This document shows, one piece after another, positions 17,999-27,046 of a DNA stretch of 42,917 nucleotides. The DNA comes from an uncultured Flavobacteriaceae bacterium (GTDB lineage Bacteria; Bacteroidota; Bacteroidia; Flavobacteriales; Flavobacteriaceae). Position 1 is the first letter of the stretch. Each line of letters starts with the position of its first letter. The stretch covers positions 1-42,917 of the forward strand of contig CAJWXC010000003.1 of the NCBI GenBank assembly GCA_913048215.1, in the 5' to 3' direction. The position numbers were made by a program, and so were the translations under genes. The notes beneath the pieces are model-generated. The model was not told the DNA's origin and searched no databases. It saw only the letters and a program-made list of their open reading frames with translations.

Positions 17999-18040
17999 AA
18001 ACCACAAGTTGCTCCTGTAATAAAAAGAGAATGTGCTTGG

Positions 18041-18072
18041 CAAAAATAGAGGCATTGGCAATCAAAAAACAA
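18041..18072 (-). promoter_or_regulatory. Probable hemA promoter
   Basis: On the minus strand TATTTTTG (18041-18048) matches the Bacteroidota -7 box. A TTG (18070-18072) lies 21 nt upstream, slightly longer than the ideal 19. A start site near 18034 would give a leader of about 35 nt before the hemA ATG at 17998 and would lie inside the longer alternative reading, supporting the shorter start. Confidence 0.5.
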
Positions 18073-18079
18073 CGCAAGA

Positions 18080-18171
18080 GGTATCATTAATATCGATACC
18101 CGTTATTTTTTGATGTTATTCTATAAAAAACCGCTGTAAGTCACTATATTGCTATCATTACAAAATAACGG
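18080..18171. promoter_or_regulatory. Inverted and direct repeats between hemA and the AraC-type gene
   Basis: Three repeat pairs overlap here. GGTATC (18080-18085) and GATACC (18095-18100) are inverted with a 9-nt gap. CCGTTATTTT (18100-18109) and AAAATAACGG (18162-18171) are a perfect 10-bp inverted pair 52 nt apart. TATCATTA occurs directly at 18082-18089 and 18153-18160. The cluster lies upstream of the hemA promoter and of the regulator start, a natural place for operator half-sites of the AraC-family protein. Confidence 0.45.
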
Positions 18172-18202
18172 CTATTTGTTATTTATATTAATTCTAAATA
18201 AA

Positions 18203-19111
18203 ATGAAGGCACAGGACATCTCAAACGTATCAAAAAGTATCGCTCAAGGTATTTATAAAGAAACCATGATTGAACCTGGTTTTCATATTTTAAAGTTCAA
18301 CAACGAAACACTTGAAAATCAGCTATTTAAAAGAGATGTAAATGCAGATTTTATTCAATTTCATTTTTGCGTGAAAGGCTCAGGATCTTTTGGTTTTAAT
18401 AACGGAAATTATAGGTTGCCCATACAAGAGAGTGGCTCATTGCTTTTGTACAATCCGCAAAGAGATTTACCCATTGAGGTTATGGTAGCTCCAAATTCTT
18501 GGGTAATTTCGGTCTTGCTACCTATTAAAAAATTTCACACACTATTTTCTAATGAAACAAACTATATTCCATTTTTAAGTGGAGAAAACAAAGACAGAAA
18601 ATATTATAAAGATGCTCAAATTTCACCTTCGATGGCCATTGTGCTTAACCAGCTCATGAATTACAACCTACACAGCTCAATTAAACCTCTTTATTTTAAA
18701 GGAAAAGCCTACGAGCTGTTAAGCCTTTATTTTAACAGAGAGGAAGATGTAGATGTTGAACAGTGTCCCTTTTTGGCAGATGAGCTGAATGTTGTTAAAA
18801 TAAAAAAAGCCAAACAAATTATCATTGCCCGAATGGCAGAACCTCCAACCCTTCAGCAGCTAGCAGAAGAAATACAACTCCCAATTAATAAATTAAAAGA
18901 AGGCTTTAAACAAATCTATGGAGATCCTGTATTTGCCTTTCTGTTTGATTACAAGATGGAAGTTGCACGTCAATTACTGGTCTCGGGATCACATAATGTA
19001 AATGAGGTTGGCCTCAAAGTAGGTTACTCAACAGCTAGTCATTTTATTGCCGCATTCAAGAAAAAATTTGGTACAACCCCTAAGAAATTTATTATCGCTC
19101 AGGGGGCATAA
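18203..19111 (+). CDS. AraC-family transcriptional regulator beside hemA
   Basis: The C-terminal third (about residues 205-300) is a standard AraC DNA-binding domain with two helix-turn-helix units: PTLQQLAEEIQLPINKLKEG and the signature NEVGLKVGYSTASHFIAAFK followed by KKFGTTPKKF. The N-terminal part (about 20-125) looks like a small beta-rich, cupin-type sensor, as in PchR-like regulators, but no ligand residues are obvious. The ATG at 18203 (302 residues) is preferred to an upstream TTG at 18149, because the extra residues lack similarity and an A-rich leader precedes the ATG. It is divergent from hemA and followed by hemH, so control of heme synthesis is a fair inference; the signal (iron, heme or other) is unknown. 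Confidence 0.88.
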   Translation: MKAQDISNVSKSIAQGIYKETMIEPGFHILKFNNETLENQLFKRDVNADFIQFHFCVKGSGSFGFNNGNYRLPIQESGSLLLYNPQRDLPIEVMVAPNSWVISVLLPIKKFHTLFSNETNYIPFLSGENKDRKYYKDAQISPSMAIVLNQLMNYNLHSSIKPLYFKGKAYELLSLYFNREEDVDVEQCPFLADELNVVKIKKAKQIIIARMAEPPTLQQLAEEIQLPINKLKEGFKQIYGDPVFAFLFDYKMEVARQLLVSGSHNVNEVGLKVGYSTASHFIAAFKKKFGTTPKKFIIAQGA

Positions 19112-19190
19112 GCCATCAAATGTCAGCACCTATTTTCTTATTATTATGTTAATCTATCATGGCTAAATACAAGAACACATATTTAAAAGG

Positions 19191-19198
19191 TATTTTTG
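19191..19198 (+). promoter_or_regulatory. Possible -7 box upstream of hemH
   Basis: TATTTTTG matches the Bacteroidota -7 box, but no TTG lies at the right distance upstream. It would give a leader of about 95 nt. A short inverted repeat (TAGCAT at 19248-19253, ATGCTA at 19268-19273) lies between it and the hemH ATG. Confidence 0.3.
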
Positions 19199-19301
19199 TT
19201 ACTAGTTACTTATGTAAGTGTTTGTAGCGGTCTTCTCCCTACATCATTAGCATATCAAAACAATCTCATGCTATAGTCTAGAGAAGTTATTTAATAAAAT
19301 T

Positions 19302-20342
19302 ATGAAAGGAGTTCTTTTAGTAAACCTGGGGTCACCAGATAGTACAGATCCTAAAGACGTAAAAAAATATTTGGGCGAGTTCTTGATGGATGAGCGCGTT
19401 ATTGATGTGCCAAAATGGGCTAGAACATTGCTTGTAAAAGGTATTGTGTTAAACACACGCCCTAAAAAGTCTGCAAAGGCGTATGCAAAAATTTGGTGGG
19501 AAGAAGGCTCTCCGCTCATTGTACTGTCTGAGCGATTACAAAAAAAGGTCCAAGAAAAGGTTTCTATTCCCGTTGCCCTTGCTATGCGCTACGGATCAAT
19601 GACCCTAACAAAAGGGTTACAAGAACTAGTAGATAAAGGATGTACAGAAATAAAAACCATACCGCTATATCCTCAATTTGCGATGGCCACCACAGAGACC
19701 ATTGATGTAAAAATAGAGGAGCTGGTAGCAGAACATTTCCCTAGCCTTACCATAACCCCCACGCCAGCTTTTTACCACAAACAAGATTATATCAAGGTGT
19801 TGGCAGATAGTATTGGAGAAAAACTTAAAGACATAGATTACGAGCATTTATTGTTTAGCTATCACGGTGTTCCAGAGCGGCACATTAGAAAAAGTGATAT
19901 CACAAGCGGAGCTTGTAAAATGGATGGCAAATGTTGCTTTAAAAAAGGTTCCAAACAACATGAGTTTTGTTACAGACATCAATGTGAAATCACGACGGTT
20001 AATGTTGCAAAATATCTAAAACTAGAACGCGGCACCTATTCTACTACTTTCCAGTCTCGATTAGGTTTTGACCCATGGTTGCAACCTTACACAGACAGAA
20101 CTATTGAAAGGATGGGTAAAGAAGGCCTCAAAAAAATGGCAGTAGTCACTCCGGCTTTTGTGAGTGATTGTCTTGAAACTCTAGAGGAAATAGCCATGGA
20201 GGGAGAAGAAATTTTTCACGAAGTTGGCGGGAAAGTATTTAACACCATACCGTGTTTAAATGACAGAGACTCTTTTGCACAATTACTAGCCAGTTGGATA
20301 GAGAACTGGCAAACTGCAGAGACAAATGCCACAGCCATATAA
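19302..20342 (+). CDS. hemH: Ferrochelatase
   Basis: HemH inserts ferrous iron into protoporphyrin IX, the last step of protoheme synthesis. The 346-residue product has the active-site SYHGVPERH (His 188) and the C-terminal FVSDCLETLEEI with its conserved glutamates. Between them is an insert with five cysteines (residues 205, 211, 212, 223 and 228). Some bacterial ferrochelatases hold a [2Fe-2S] cluster on an internal cysteine set, but whether this insert does is not clear from sequence. The gene follows the AraC-type regulator after about 190 bases and is followed by a MATE transporter gene after 27 bases. Confidence 0.97.
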   Translation: MKGVLLVNLGSPDSTDPKDVKKYLGEFLMDERVIDVPKWARTLLVKGIVLNTRPKKSAKAYAKIWWEEGSPLIVLSERLQKKVQEKVSIPVALAMRYGSMTLTKGLQELVDKGCTEIKTIPLYPQFAMATTETIDVKIEELVAEHFPSLTITPTPAFYHKQDYIKVLADSIGEKLKDIDYEHLLFSYHGVPERHIRKSDITSGACKMDGKCCFKKGSKQHEFCYRHQCEITTVNVAKYLKLERGTYSTTFQSRLGFDPWLQPYTDRTIERMGKEGLKKMAVVTPAFVSDCLETLEEIAMEGEEIFHEVGGKVFNTIPCLNDRDSFAQLLASWIENWQTAETNATAI

Positions 20343-20369
20343 ATCTACTGTAAAGAGAAACACAACTCC

Positions 20370-21737
20370 TTGAAGAAAAATTCCGATTTATTAGGATTAC
20401 AACCCATTGGTAGTTTACTTGTAAAACAAGCGGTTCCTGCCTCTATTGGTATTTTAGTCATGTCTTTAAACATGATTGTTGATACCATTTTTGTAGGCCG
20501 CTGGATTGGCCCTTTGGCCATCTCTGCTATAACGGTGGTTATTCCAATCACTTTCTTTATAGCAGCACTTGGCCTTGCTATTGGTATAGGAGGTAGCTCT
20601 GTTTTGTCTCGTGCACTTGGGGCAAATCAAACTACAAAAGCCCTTGGTGTGTTTGGAAACATGAGCACCTTAACTTTTTTATCCTCAGGACTTTTAGCCA
20701 TTGTAGGGCTTGTTTTTCAAGATACGTTAATAAATTTTTTCGGCGCAGATGATAGCTTTAGAGACCTGGCATTAACTTATTACAGGATTGTGTTGTACGG
20801 CATTGTAATGCTAGCCATGTGCATGATGGGTAACAGCGTAATACGTGCCCAGGGCAAACCCAAGTTTGCTATGTATGCCATGATGCTTCCTGCCGTAGGA
20901 AATATTGGCATGGATTATCTGTTGATCAATGTTTTGGGCATGGGCATGGAAGGGGCTGCCTGGGCTACTTTTATTAGTTATGGTATTTGCTTTAGTTTTA
21001 TTTTATGGTTTTTTGTTTTTAAAAGTGAGCTGCGTCTTAGCCCTGAAAGTTTCTTGTTAGACCATGCAATTGTAAAAGAAATTAGTGGTCTTAGTTTTGT
21101 GACCCTAGCCAGACAAGGGGTAATTGCAATACTTACGGTTTTACTAAATAACGTGCTTATAAGAGTAGGAGATGCCATTGATGTTGCAAGCTACGGGATT
21201 ATAAGCAGGGCCCTTATGTTTGCACTGTTTCCTGTAATTGGAGTAAACCAAGGGTTTATGCCTATTGCGGGATATAATTATGGAGCTAAAAAATTACAAA
21301 GGGTGCGAGAAGCCATTAACATCTCTATCAAATATTCAGGGGTTTTAGCAATTTTTATCTTTATTCTTATCATGCTCTTTGCAGAGTCTTTTGTGGGTGT
21401 TTTTATAAGCGATACGGCAACACAGCCCGCTGCAATGGCCAACAATGCGCTACTTTTAGAAAAAACTCCTAATGCTTTGCGTTGGGTGTTTGCAGCCACC
21501 CCCGTTATTGTAGTGCAGCTCATAGGATGCTCTTATTTTCAAGCCATAGGGAAGGTTGTTCCTGCCTTATTACTGAGTTTAACAAAACAAGGGTTTTTCT
21601 TAATTCCGTTAATTTTAATACTGCCCACCTATTTTGGTGTTTGGGGGGTTTGGGTTTCATTTCCTATGGCAGATATTTGTTCTACATTAGTAACAGGCTA
21701 TTTTTTAAGGCGCGCTATCAAACACGATTTATCATAA
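20370..21737 (+). CDS. MATE-family multidrug/toxin efflux transporter
   Basis: The 455-residue product is an integral membrane protein with about 12 hydrophobic segments in two homologous halves, as in MATE antiporters, which expel cationic drugs or metabolites against Na+ or H+. Family-like stretches are SLNMIVDTIFVGRWIGPLAISAIT (first half), NSVIRAQGKPKFAMYAM, and GVNQGFMPIAGYNYGAKK (second half). The start is a TTG at 20370: the sequence after it matches the usual MATE N-terminus and no ATG is available in frame upstream. It lies 27 bases after hemH and is probably co-transcribed. The substrate is unknown; a porphyrin-related role would be only guesswork from position. Confidence 0.92.
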   Translation: MKKNSDLLGLQPIGSLLVKQAVPASIGILVMSLNMIVDTIFVGRWIGPLAISAITVVIPITFFIAALGLAIGIGGSSVLSRALGANQTTKALGVFGNMSTLTFLSSGLLAIVGLVFQDTLINFFGADDSFRDLALTYYRIVLYGIVMLAMCMMGNSVIRAQGKPKFAMYAMMLPAVGNIGMDYLLINVLGMGMEGAAWATFISYGICFSFILWFFVFKSELRLSPESFLLDHAIVKEISGLSFVTLARQGVIAILTVLLNNVLIRVGDAIDVASYGIISRALMFALFPVIGVNQGFMPIAGYNYGAKKLQRVREAINISIKYSGVLAIFIFILIMLFAESFVGVFISDTATQPAAMANNALLLEKTPNALRWVFAATPVIVVQLIGCSYFQAIGKVVPALLLSLTKQGFFLIPLILILPTYFGVWGVWVSFPMADICSTLVTGYFLRRAIKHDLS

Positions 21738-21779
21738 ACATAGTTTTTTTAGGTATCTTTAATTTCCAAAAAATAAGTT

Positions 21780-24700
21780 ATGAAAGCAATCAAAACATCT
21801 TTACTGCTTATTGCAGTTTCTTTTTTTAGCCTCCACCATCAACCCTTAGTAGCTCAAGAGTATGACCAGGCGCTTTATGATGCCCTAGAGTACAGACTTG
21901 TTGGCCCTTTTAGAGGCGGGAGAAGTGCCGCTGTAACAGGCGTTCCAGGCAAACCAAATTTATACTATTTTGGCGCCGCAGGTGGTGGTATTTGGGAAAC
22001 AAAAAACGGAGGAAGAAGCTGGAAGAACATCAGCGATGGCTTTTTTGGCGGCTCTATTGGCGCTATAGAAGTGGCCCAAAGTGATGCCAATGTAATTTAT
22101 GTGGGTGGTGGTGAGAAGACTGTACGCGGTAATGTGTCTTCTGGATACGGCATTTGGAAGTCAGAGAATGCAGGGAAAACTTGGACCCAAGCAGGTCTAA
22201 AAGATTCCCGTCATGTGCCAAGAATAGTAGTACACCCCACAGATTACAATACAGTCTATGCAGCTGTTATGGGAAATATCTACAAAGCAACACAAGAGCG
22301 TGGTGTTTATAAAAGCACAGATGGTGGTGCTACTTGGCGTAAAACTTTATTTGCAAATGAAAACGCAGGTGTTGTTGATCTTATTATGGACCCTAACAAC
22401 CCAAGAATTTTATATGCCTCTACCTGGAATGTAAGGCGCACACCTTACAGTCTTAGTAGTGGTGGTGATGGTTCTGCTCTTTGGAAAAGTGAGGATAGCG
22501 GAGAGACTTGGAAAGAAATTTCATCTCACCAAGGATTTGCAAAAGGCACCCTTGGAATAATTGGTGTAACGGTATCTCCCGCAAATAGCCAGCGTGTTTG
22601 GGCTATTGTTGAAAACGAGAAACAAGGCGGCGTTTATAGAAGTGATGATGGCGGAGAGTCTTGGAAAAAAATTAACGACGAGCGCAAATTGCGCCAACGA
22701 GCTTGGTATTATACCCGTATCTATGCAGATCCTAAAGACCAAGATGTGATGTATGTTTTAAATGTACGGTACCACAAAAGCACAGATGGAGGAAAAACCT
22801 ATAGCACCTATAACGCCCCTCATGGAGACCACCATGATTTATGGATTGCCCCAGAAGATCCTAAGAGAATGATTATTGGGGATGATGGTGGGGCGCAAAT
22901 AACCTATGATGGGGCCCAGACTTGGAGTACCTATTACAACCAGCCCACTTCACAGTTTTATAGGGTTACCACAGACAATGCATTTCCTTACAGGATATAT
23001 GCGGCACAGCAAGATAATAGCACCATCCGCATTTCTCACCGCACAGAGTCTCGAAGTATTGGAGAAGATAATTGGGAGGCTACCGCAGGTGGAGAAAGCG
23101 CTCATATTGCGGTTGATCCTTTAAACAATGACATTGTTTACGGCGGAAGTTATGATGGCTTTTTAACGCGGTATAACCATCAAAAAAATACGGTACGTAG
23201 CATTAGTGTTTGGCCAGATAACCCTATGGGGCATGGTGTTGAGGACATGAAGTATCGGTTTCAATGGAACTTTCCTATTTTCTTTTCTCCTCACAACCCA
23301 AAGAAACTATACACCGCCTCAAACCATTTGCATGCCTCGACCAACCAGGGAGAAAGTTGGGAATTACTTAGTCCAGATTTAACTAGAAACGATCCAGAGA
23401 AACAAAAATCTTCTGGAGGGCCCATTACCCAAGATAACACCTCTGTAGAATATTACTGTACGATTTTTGCTGCAGCTGAGAGCCCCCTAAAAGAAGGCTT
23501 GCTGTGGACTGGAAGTGATGATGGGCTTATACATGTTTCTAAAGATGGAGGAGAAAACTGGAGCAATGTTACCCCTAAAGGCATGCCAGAGTGGATGATG
23601 ATAAACAGTATTGAACCTTCTGTTTTTGACCCTGGAACCTGCTATGTGGCAGGAACCAAATACAAGACAGGAGATTTTAGCCCCTACTTATACAAAACCA
23701 CAGATTACGGGGCAACTTGGGAAAAAATCACAAAAGGAATCAATAAAGAACACTTTACAAGGGTGGTAAGAGAAGATCCAAACCAAAAGGGATTATTATA
23801 CGCAGGTACAGAAACAGGCATGTATGTCTCTTTTAATGATGGTGACTCTTGGCAACAATTTCAGCTCAATCTACCCATTGTTCCAATCACAGATATAACT
23901 ATCAAAGACGGAAATTTAATAGTGGCTACCCAAGGGAGAAGCTTATGGATTATAGATGATTTAAGCGTGTTGTATCAATTAAAGCAGGCAAAAAGCAGCG
24001 CTACATATTTATTTACTCCAAAAGATACTTATAGAATGGGAGGAGGCTCAAGATCTGGTTCTTTGACAGAGGGAGCCAACCATCCAAACGGAGTGATGAC
24101 CTATTTTAATCTTGCAGATAGTGAAGAAAAAAAAGTAACCTTGAGTTATTTGTCAATGGCAAATGATACTATTAAAAAGTTTAGCACCCGTCCAGATAAA
24201 ACCAAAAACATTGACGCCCTTAGTGTTTCTGATGGAGCCAATTATCATACCTGGAATATGCGCGGCAAAGGAGCAAAGCGCCTTGCGGGAATGATTTTAT
24301 GGTGGGCAAGCACTAGTGCCCCTCAGGCTGTGCCTGGAGCCTACAAAGTAGTGTTGGAGGTAGAAGATATGCCAGTACAATCTAGGGTCTTTAGGATCCT
24401 GGCAGATAAAAACGCAGAAACGGATATAGCAGGCATGCAAAGACAGTTTGATTTTATCACAGATGTAAACACTACGGTAGATAAAGCGCATACCTCCATA
24501 GAAAAAATACGCGCAATAAACAAGCAGTTAAAAGCTTTTAAAAAACAATACAAAAGCAATGAGGCTATAAAAGAGTTAATAGAAAAGGCAGACACCCTCA
24601 GTGAGCAGTTTAGCGCTATTGAGAAAGCTTTGTATCAAACCAAAAATAGAAGTGGGCAAGATCCTTTAAATTTCCCTATTAGGTTAACCAATAAATTAGC

Positions 24701-24890
24701 GCATTTAAATAGCTTGGTGAGTATGGATGATTTTCCGCCCACAAGCCAAGATATTGCTGTTAAAAATGAATTAACGGCTGCCATAGATAAAGAATTAACA
24801 AAATTTGATGTTCTTGTCTCTGGGGAAATAAAAGGCTTTAATGCGGCATTTAACAGCAAGCAACTTGATTATTTATTTATAGATCAGTAG
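21780..24890 (+). CDS. Secreted sortilin/VPS10-like beta-propeller protein (often annotated glycosyl hydrolase)
   Basis: The 1036-residue product has a cleavable signal peptide (residues 1-25, ending LVAQ), and so is exported. Residues about 30-720 hold many Asp-box (BNR) repeats of the S-x-D-x-G-x-x-W type, for example STDGGATWRKT, SEDSGETWKEI, SDDGGESWKKI, SKDGGENWSNV and TTDYGATWEKI. They indicate one or two large beta-propellers like sortilin or exo-glucanase propellers. The C-terminal part (about 730-1036) has a beta-rich region and then a helical, probably coiled segment. No glycosidase catalytic residues can be recognised, so the common hydrolase label is not supported. hemJ follows after 13 bases. 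A weak -7-like box TATCTTTA lies near 21753. Confidence 0.82.
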   Translation: MKAIKTSLLLIAVSFFSLHHQPLVAQEYDQALYDALEYRLVGPFRGGRSAAVTGVPGKPNLYYFGAAGGGIWETKNGGRSWKNISDGFFGGSIGAIEVAQSDANVIYVGGGEKTVRGNVSSGYGIWKSENAGKTWTQAGLKDSRHVPRIVVHPTDYNTVYAAVMGNIYKATQERGVYKSTDGGATWRKTLFANENAGVVDLIMDPNNPRILYASTWNVRRTPYSLSSGGDGSALWKSEDSGETWKEISSHQGFAKGTLGIIGVTVSPANSQRVWAIVENEKQGGVYRSDDGGESWKKINDERKLRQRAWYYTRIYADPKDQDVMYVLNVRYHKSTDGGKTYSTYNAPHGDHHDLWIAPEDPKRMIIGDDGGAQITYDGAQTWSTYYNQPTSQFYRVTTDNAFPYRIYAAQQDNSTIRISHRTESRSIGEDNWEATAGGESAHIAVDPLNNDIVYGGSYDGFLTRYNHQKNTVRSISVWPDNPMGHGVEDMKYRFQWNFPIFFSPHNPKKLYTASNHLHASTNQGESWELLSPDLTRNDPEKQKSSGGPITQDNTSVEYYCTIFAAAESPLKEGLLWTGSDDGLIHVSKDGGENWSNVTPKGMPEWMMINSIEPSVFDPGTCYVAGTKYKTGDFSPYLYKTTDYGATWEKITKGINKEHFTRVVREDPNQKGLLYAGTETGMYVSFNDGDSWQQFQLNLPIVPITDITIKDGNLIVATQGRSLWIIDDLSVLYQLKQAKSSATYLFTPKDTYRMGGGSRSGSLTEGANHPNGVMTYFNLADSEEKKVTLSYLSMANDTIKKFSTRPDKTKNIDALSVSDGANYHTWNMRGKGAKRLAGMILWWASTSAPQAVPGAYKVVLEVEDMPVQSRVFRILADKNAETDIAGMQRQFDFITDVNTTVDKAHTSIEKIRAINKQLKAFKKQYKSNEAIKELIEKADTLSEQFSAIEKALYQTKNRSGQDPLNFPIRLTNKLAHLNSLVSMDDFPPTSQDIAVKNELTAAIDKELTKFDVLVSGEIKGFNAAFNSKQLDYLFIDQ

Positions 24891-24903
24891 TAGTTTTACA
24901 ACC

Positions 24904-25437
24904 ATGGAATATAATTATATAAAATCCTTACACTTAATTTTTGTCATCACTTGGTTTGCGGGTTTGTTTTATATCGTGCGGCTGTTTGTATATCAAATAG
25001 AGGCCCAACACAAAGAATCTCCCGCTAAAGAAATTTTAGCAGATCAACTCAAAATTATGGCAAAGCGGTTATGGTATATTATTACTTGGCCCTCTCTGTT
25101 TTTGGCTGTAGGGTTTGCCATTTGGCTTTTAGCACTTCGTCCTTTTTACATTCAAGAGCCTTGGATGCAAGTCAAGCTTGGTTTTGTGGTAGCGCTTATT
25201 TGTTATCACATAAAGTGCCATCTCATTTTTAAAGATCTGCAAAAAGATGTGGTAAAATACTCTGGAAATTTTATGCGAATTTTTAATGAAGGAGCTACGA
25301 TTATTCTCTTTGCCGTTGTGTTTTTAGTGATATTAAAAAATGCAGTGAGTTGGATCTATGGTACGATTGGCATTATTGTTTTTGCCATATTGCTAATGCT
25401 TGGTTTTAAATTATATAAGCGCATAAGAGAGCGATAA
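24904..25437 (+). CDS. hemJ: Protoporphyrinogen IX oxidase, HemJ family
   Basis: HemJ is the small membrane protein that oxidises protoporphyrinogen IX to protoporphyrin IX, the step between HemF and HemH. The 177-residue product has four or five predicted helices. It opens with the typical YIKSLHLIFVITWFAGLFYIVRL (His 10 is a candidate heme ligand) and continues with MQVKLGFVVALICYHIKC and the C-terminal FNEGATIILFAVVFLVI. Length and motif order fit HemJ rather than larger CopD proteins. It lies 13 bases after the propeller gene and apart from the other heme genes, but it supplies the step missing from them. Confidence 0.88.
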   Translation: MEYNYIKSLHLIFVITWFAGLFYIVRLFVYQIEAQHKESPAKEILADQLKIMAKRLWYIITWPSLFLAVGFAIWLLALRPFYIQEPWMQVKLGFVVALICYHIKCHLIFKDLQKDVVKYSGNFMRIFNEGATIILFAVVFLVILKNAVSWIYGTIGIIVFAILLMLGFKLYKRIRER

Positions 25438-25501
25438 GGCTTTTGTTTTCAAAAAAGTGAGCCTATAATTATATCTCCCTTTTATAAAAGCGGTCTAATT
25501 A

Positions 25502-27001
25502 TTGTTATCTTTCGGTAACATTACAAAGTCTACACTATTGAAGTTTTACACACAATCTCTGAGAAATAGAATCTTTTTATCCATGCTACTATTGGTGGTT
25601 CTGGCCTCTATTTTAATTGCCGCTGTAACAGTATATCAATACCGCGAGGAGGCAGAAGATTACCACCATGATAGGCTAGAGCGGAAGCAGCAAAATATTA
25701 AAAAGCACATTAACTACGTCCTTAATGATGCCTCTTACCCTATACAAACAAAGTACATTGCCCTAATTTTTAAAGATGAGATTTATGAAATTAATCGCAT
25801 CCATAATTTAGAGCTCAGCTTCTATGATTTAAAAGGGGGCTTGCTAAAAAAATCTAAAAACTCGATTGGCAAAGACACTACAGGCAAAAATTTGCAACCT
25901 TATGTGCTAGATGCCTTACTAGCCTCTTCTGAAAAAACATTTATTGAAGAGTTTAAAGCAGCAGATCAAAACTATCAATCCTCTTACAGCTTTATTACAG
26001 ACAATAACTCAGCGCCATTGGCGATTTTAAATTTGTCTTACATAGAAGAAGATGGGTTTATAAAAGACGAATTAAAAGAAAGCCTCGCTAGATTAGCAGT
26101 TGCTTATCTACTTATGTTGGGCATTGCCATAATTTTGGCTTACTTTTTATCAAAATATATTACAAAATCACTCAATAGTATTTCTCAAAAAATAATTGAC
26201 ACCAGATTAAACAAACGCAACAAGCGAATTGATGTTTCACAAAACACCACTGCAGAAATCACAAATTTAGTCAAAGCATATAATGGTATGATTGATGAGC
26301 TAGAGGTTAGTGCTGCTCAATTAGCGGCCAGCGAACGGGAAGCGGCCTGGCGAGAAATGGCAAAGCAAGTGGCTCACGAGATTAAAAACCCTTTAACTCC
26401 AATGAGGCTCACAGTGCAGAGTTTCCAGAGAAAATTTGATGCCAAGTCACCAGATATTGTTGAAAAGATAAAGGAGTACAGCAACACCCTTATAGAGCAA
26501 ATTGATACTATGAGCTCGATTGCTTCTGCTTTTTCAAACTACGCTCAAATGCCTGCCCAGAAAGACGAGACTTTAAATGTTGTAAAAATCACCAAGTTGG
26601 CCCTTGATATTTTTAATGAAGAATATATCTACTTTACTCCCCGGCAAGAGCAAATTATAGCCAAATTTGATCGTTCTCAGCTCATCCGAGTGATTACTAA
26701 TTTAGTAAAAAACAGCACCCAAGCTCTGGAACAATCAAGCCAAGAAAACCCAAGAATTGATGTTTGTGTTTTTATGGAAGATGGCGCTGCTATTATTACT
26801 ATTGAGGATAATGGAATTGGCATATCTAAAGATAATGAAGACAAAGTTTTTGAGCCTAAGTTTACCACAAAAAACAGTGGTATGGGCCTAGGACTGGCAA
26901 TGGTTAAGAGTATTGTGGAGGCCTATGGAGGCAGTATTTCATTGCTATACTCAAAAGATAAAAACACTATTTTTAAAGTGTCAATACCTGCTCTACCCTA
27001 A
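25502..27001 (+). CDS. Sensor histidine kinase, NtrY-like
   Basis: This is a membrane-bound two-component sensor. Up to 499 residues: first membrane helix about 24-46, a periplasmic region about 47-195, second helix about 196-216, HAMP about 217-270, then HisKA with the phosphorylated His at 292 (QVAHEIKNPLTPMRL). The ATPase domain has N-box NLVKNSTQAL, G1 DNGIG and G2 GMGLGLAMVKSIVEAYGG. Domain order and H-box resemble NtrY. No response regulator is adjacent, so its partner is unknown. The start is uncertain: a TTG at 25502 gives the full length, but TATCTTTC at 25506-25513 resembles a -7 box, in which case translation more likely begins at the TTG at 25538. Confidence 0.88.
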   Translation: MLSFGNITKSTLLKFYTQSLRNRIFLSMLLLVVLASILIAAVTVYQYREEAEDYHHDRLERKQQNIKKHINYVLNDASYPIQTKYIALIFKDEIYEINRIHNLELSFYDLKGGLLKKSKNSIGKDTTGKNLQPYVLDALLASSEKTFIEEFKAADQNYQSSYSFITDNNSAPLAILNLSYIEEDGFIKDELKESLARLAVAYLLMLGIAIILAYFLSKYITKSLNSISQKIIDTRLNKRNKRIDVSQNTTAEITNLVKAYNGMIDELEVSAAQLAASEREAAWREMAKQVAHEIKNPLTPMRLTVQSFQRKFDAKSPDIVEKIKEYSNTLIEQIDTMSSIASAFSNYAQMPAQKDETLNVVKITKLALDIFNEEYIYFTPRQEQIIAKFDRSQLIRVITNLVKNSTQALEQSSQENPRIDVCVFMEDGAAIITIEDNGIGISKDNEDKVFEPKFTTKNSGMGLGLAMVKSIVEAYGGSISLLYSKDKNTIFKVSIPALP

Positions 27002-27046
27002 TCAATTTTAGTATTTTTACGACACTATTTTATACCATCAAAAATT

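Noticed and set aside
17999-18061. Longer N-terminus of HemA
   Set aside because: The 21 extra codons lie over the predicted transcription start and do not match the family.
19248-19273. TAGCAT/ATGCTA inverted repeat as an operator before hemH
   Set aside because: Only 6-bp arms in A/T-rich DNA with a 14-nt gap; mentioned with the possible promoter but not claimed as a separate site.
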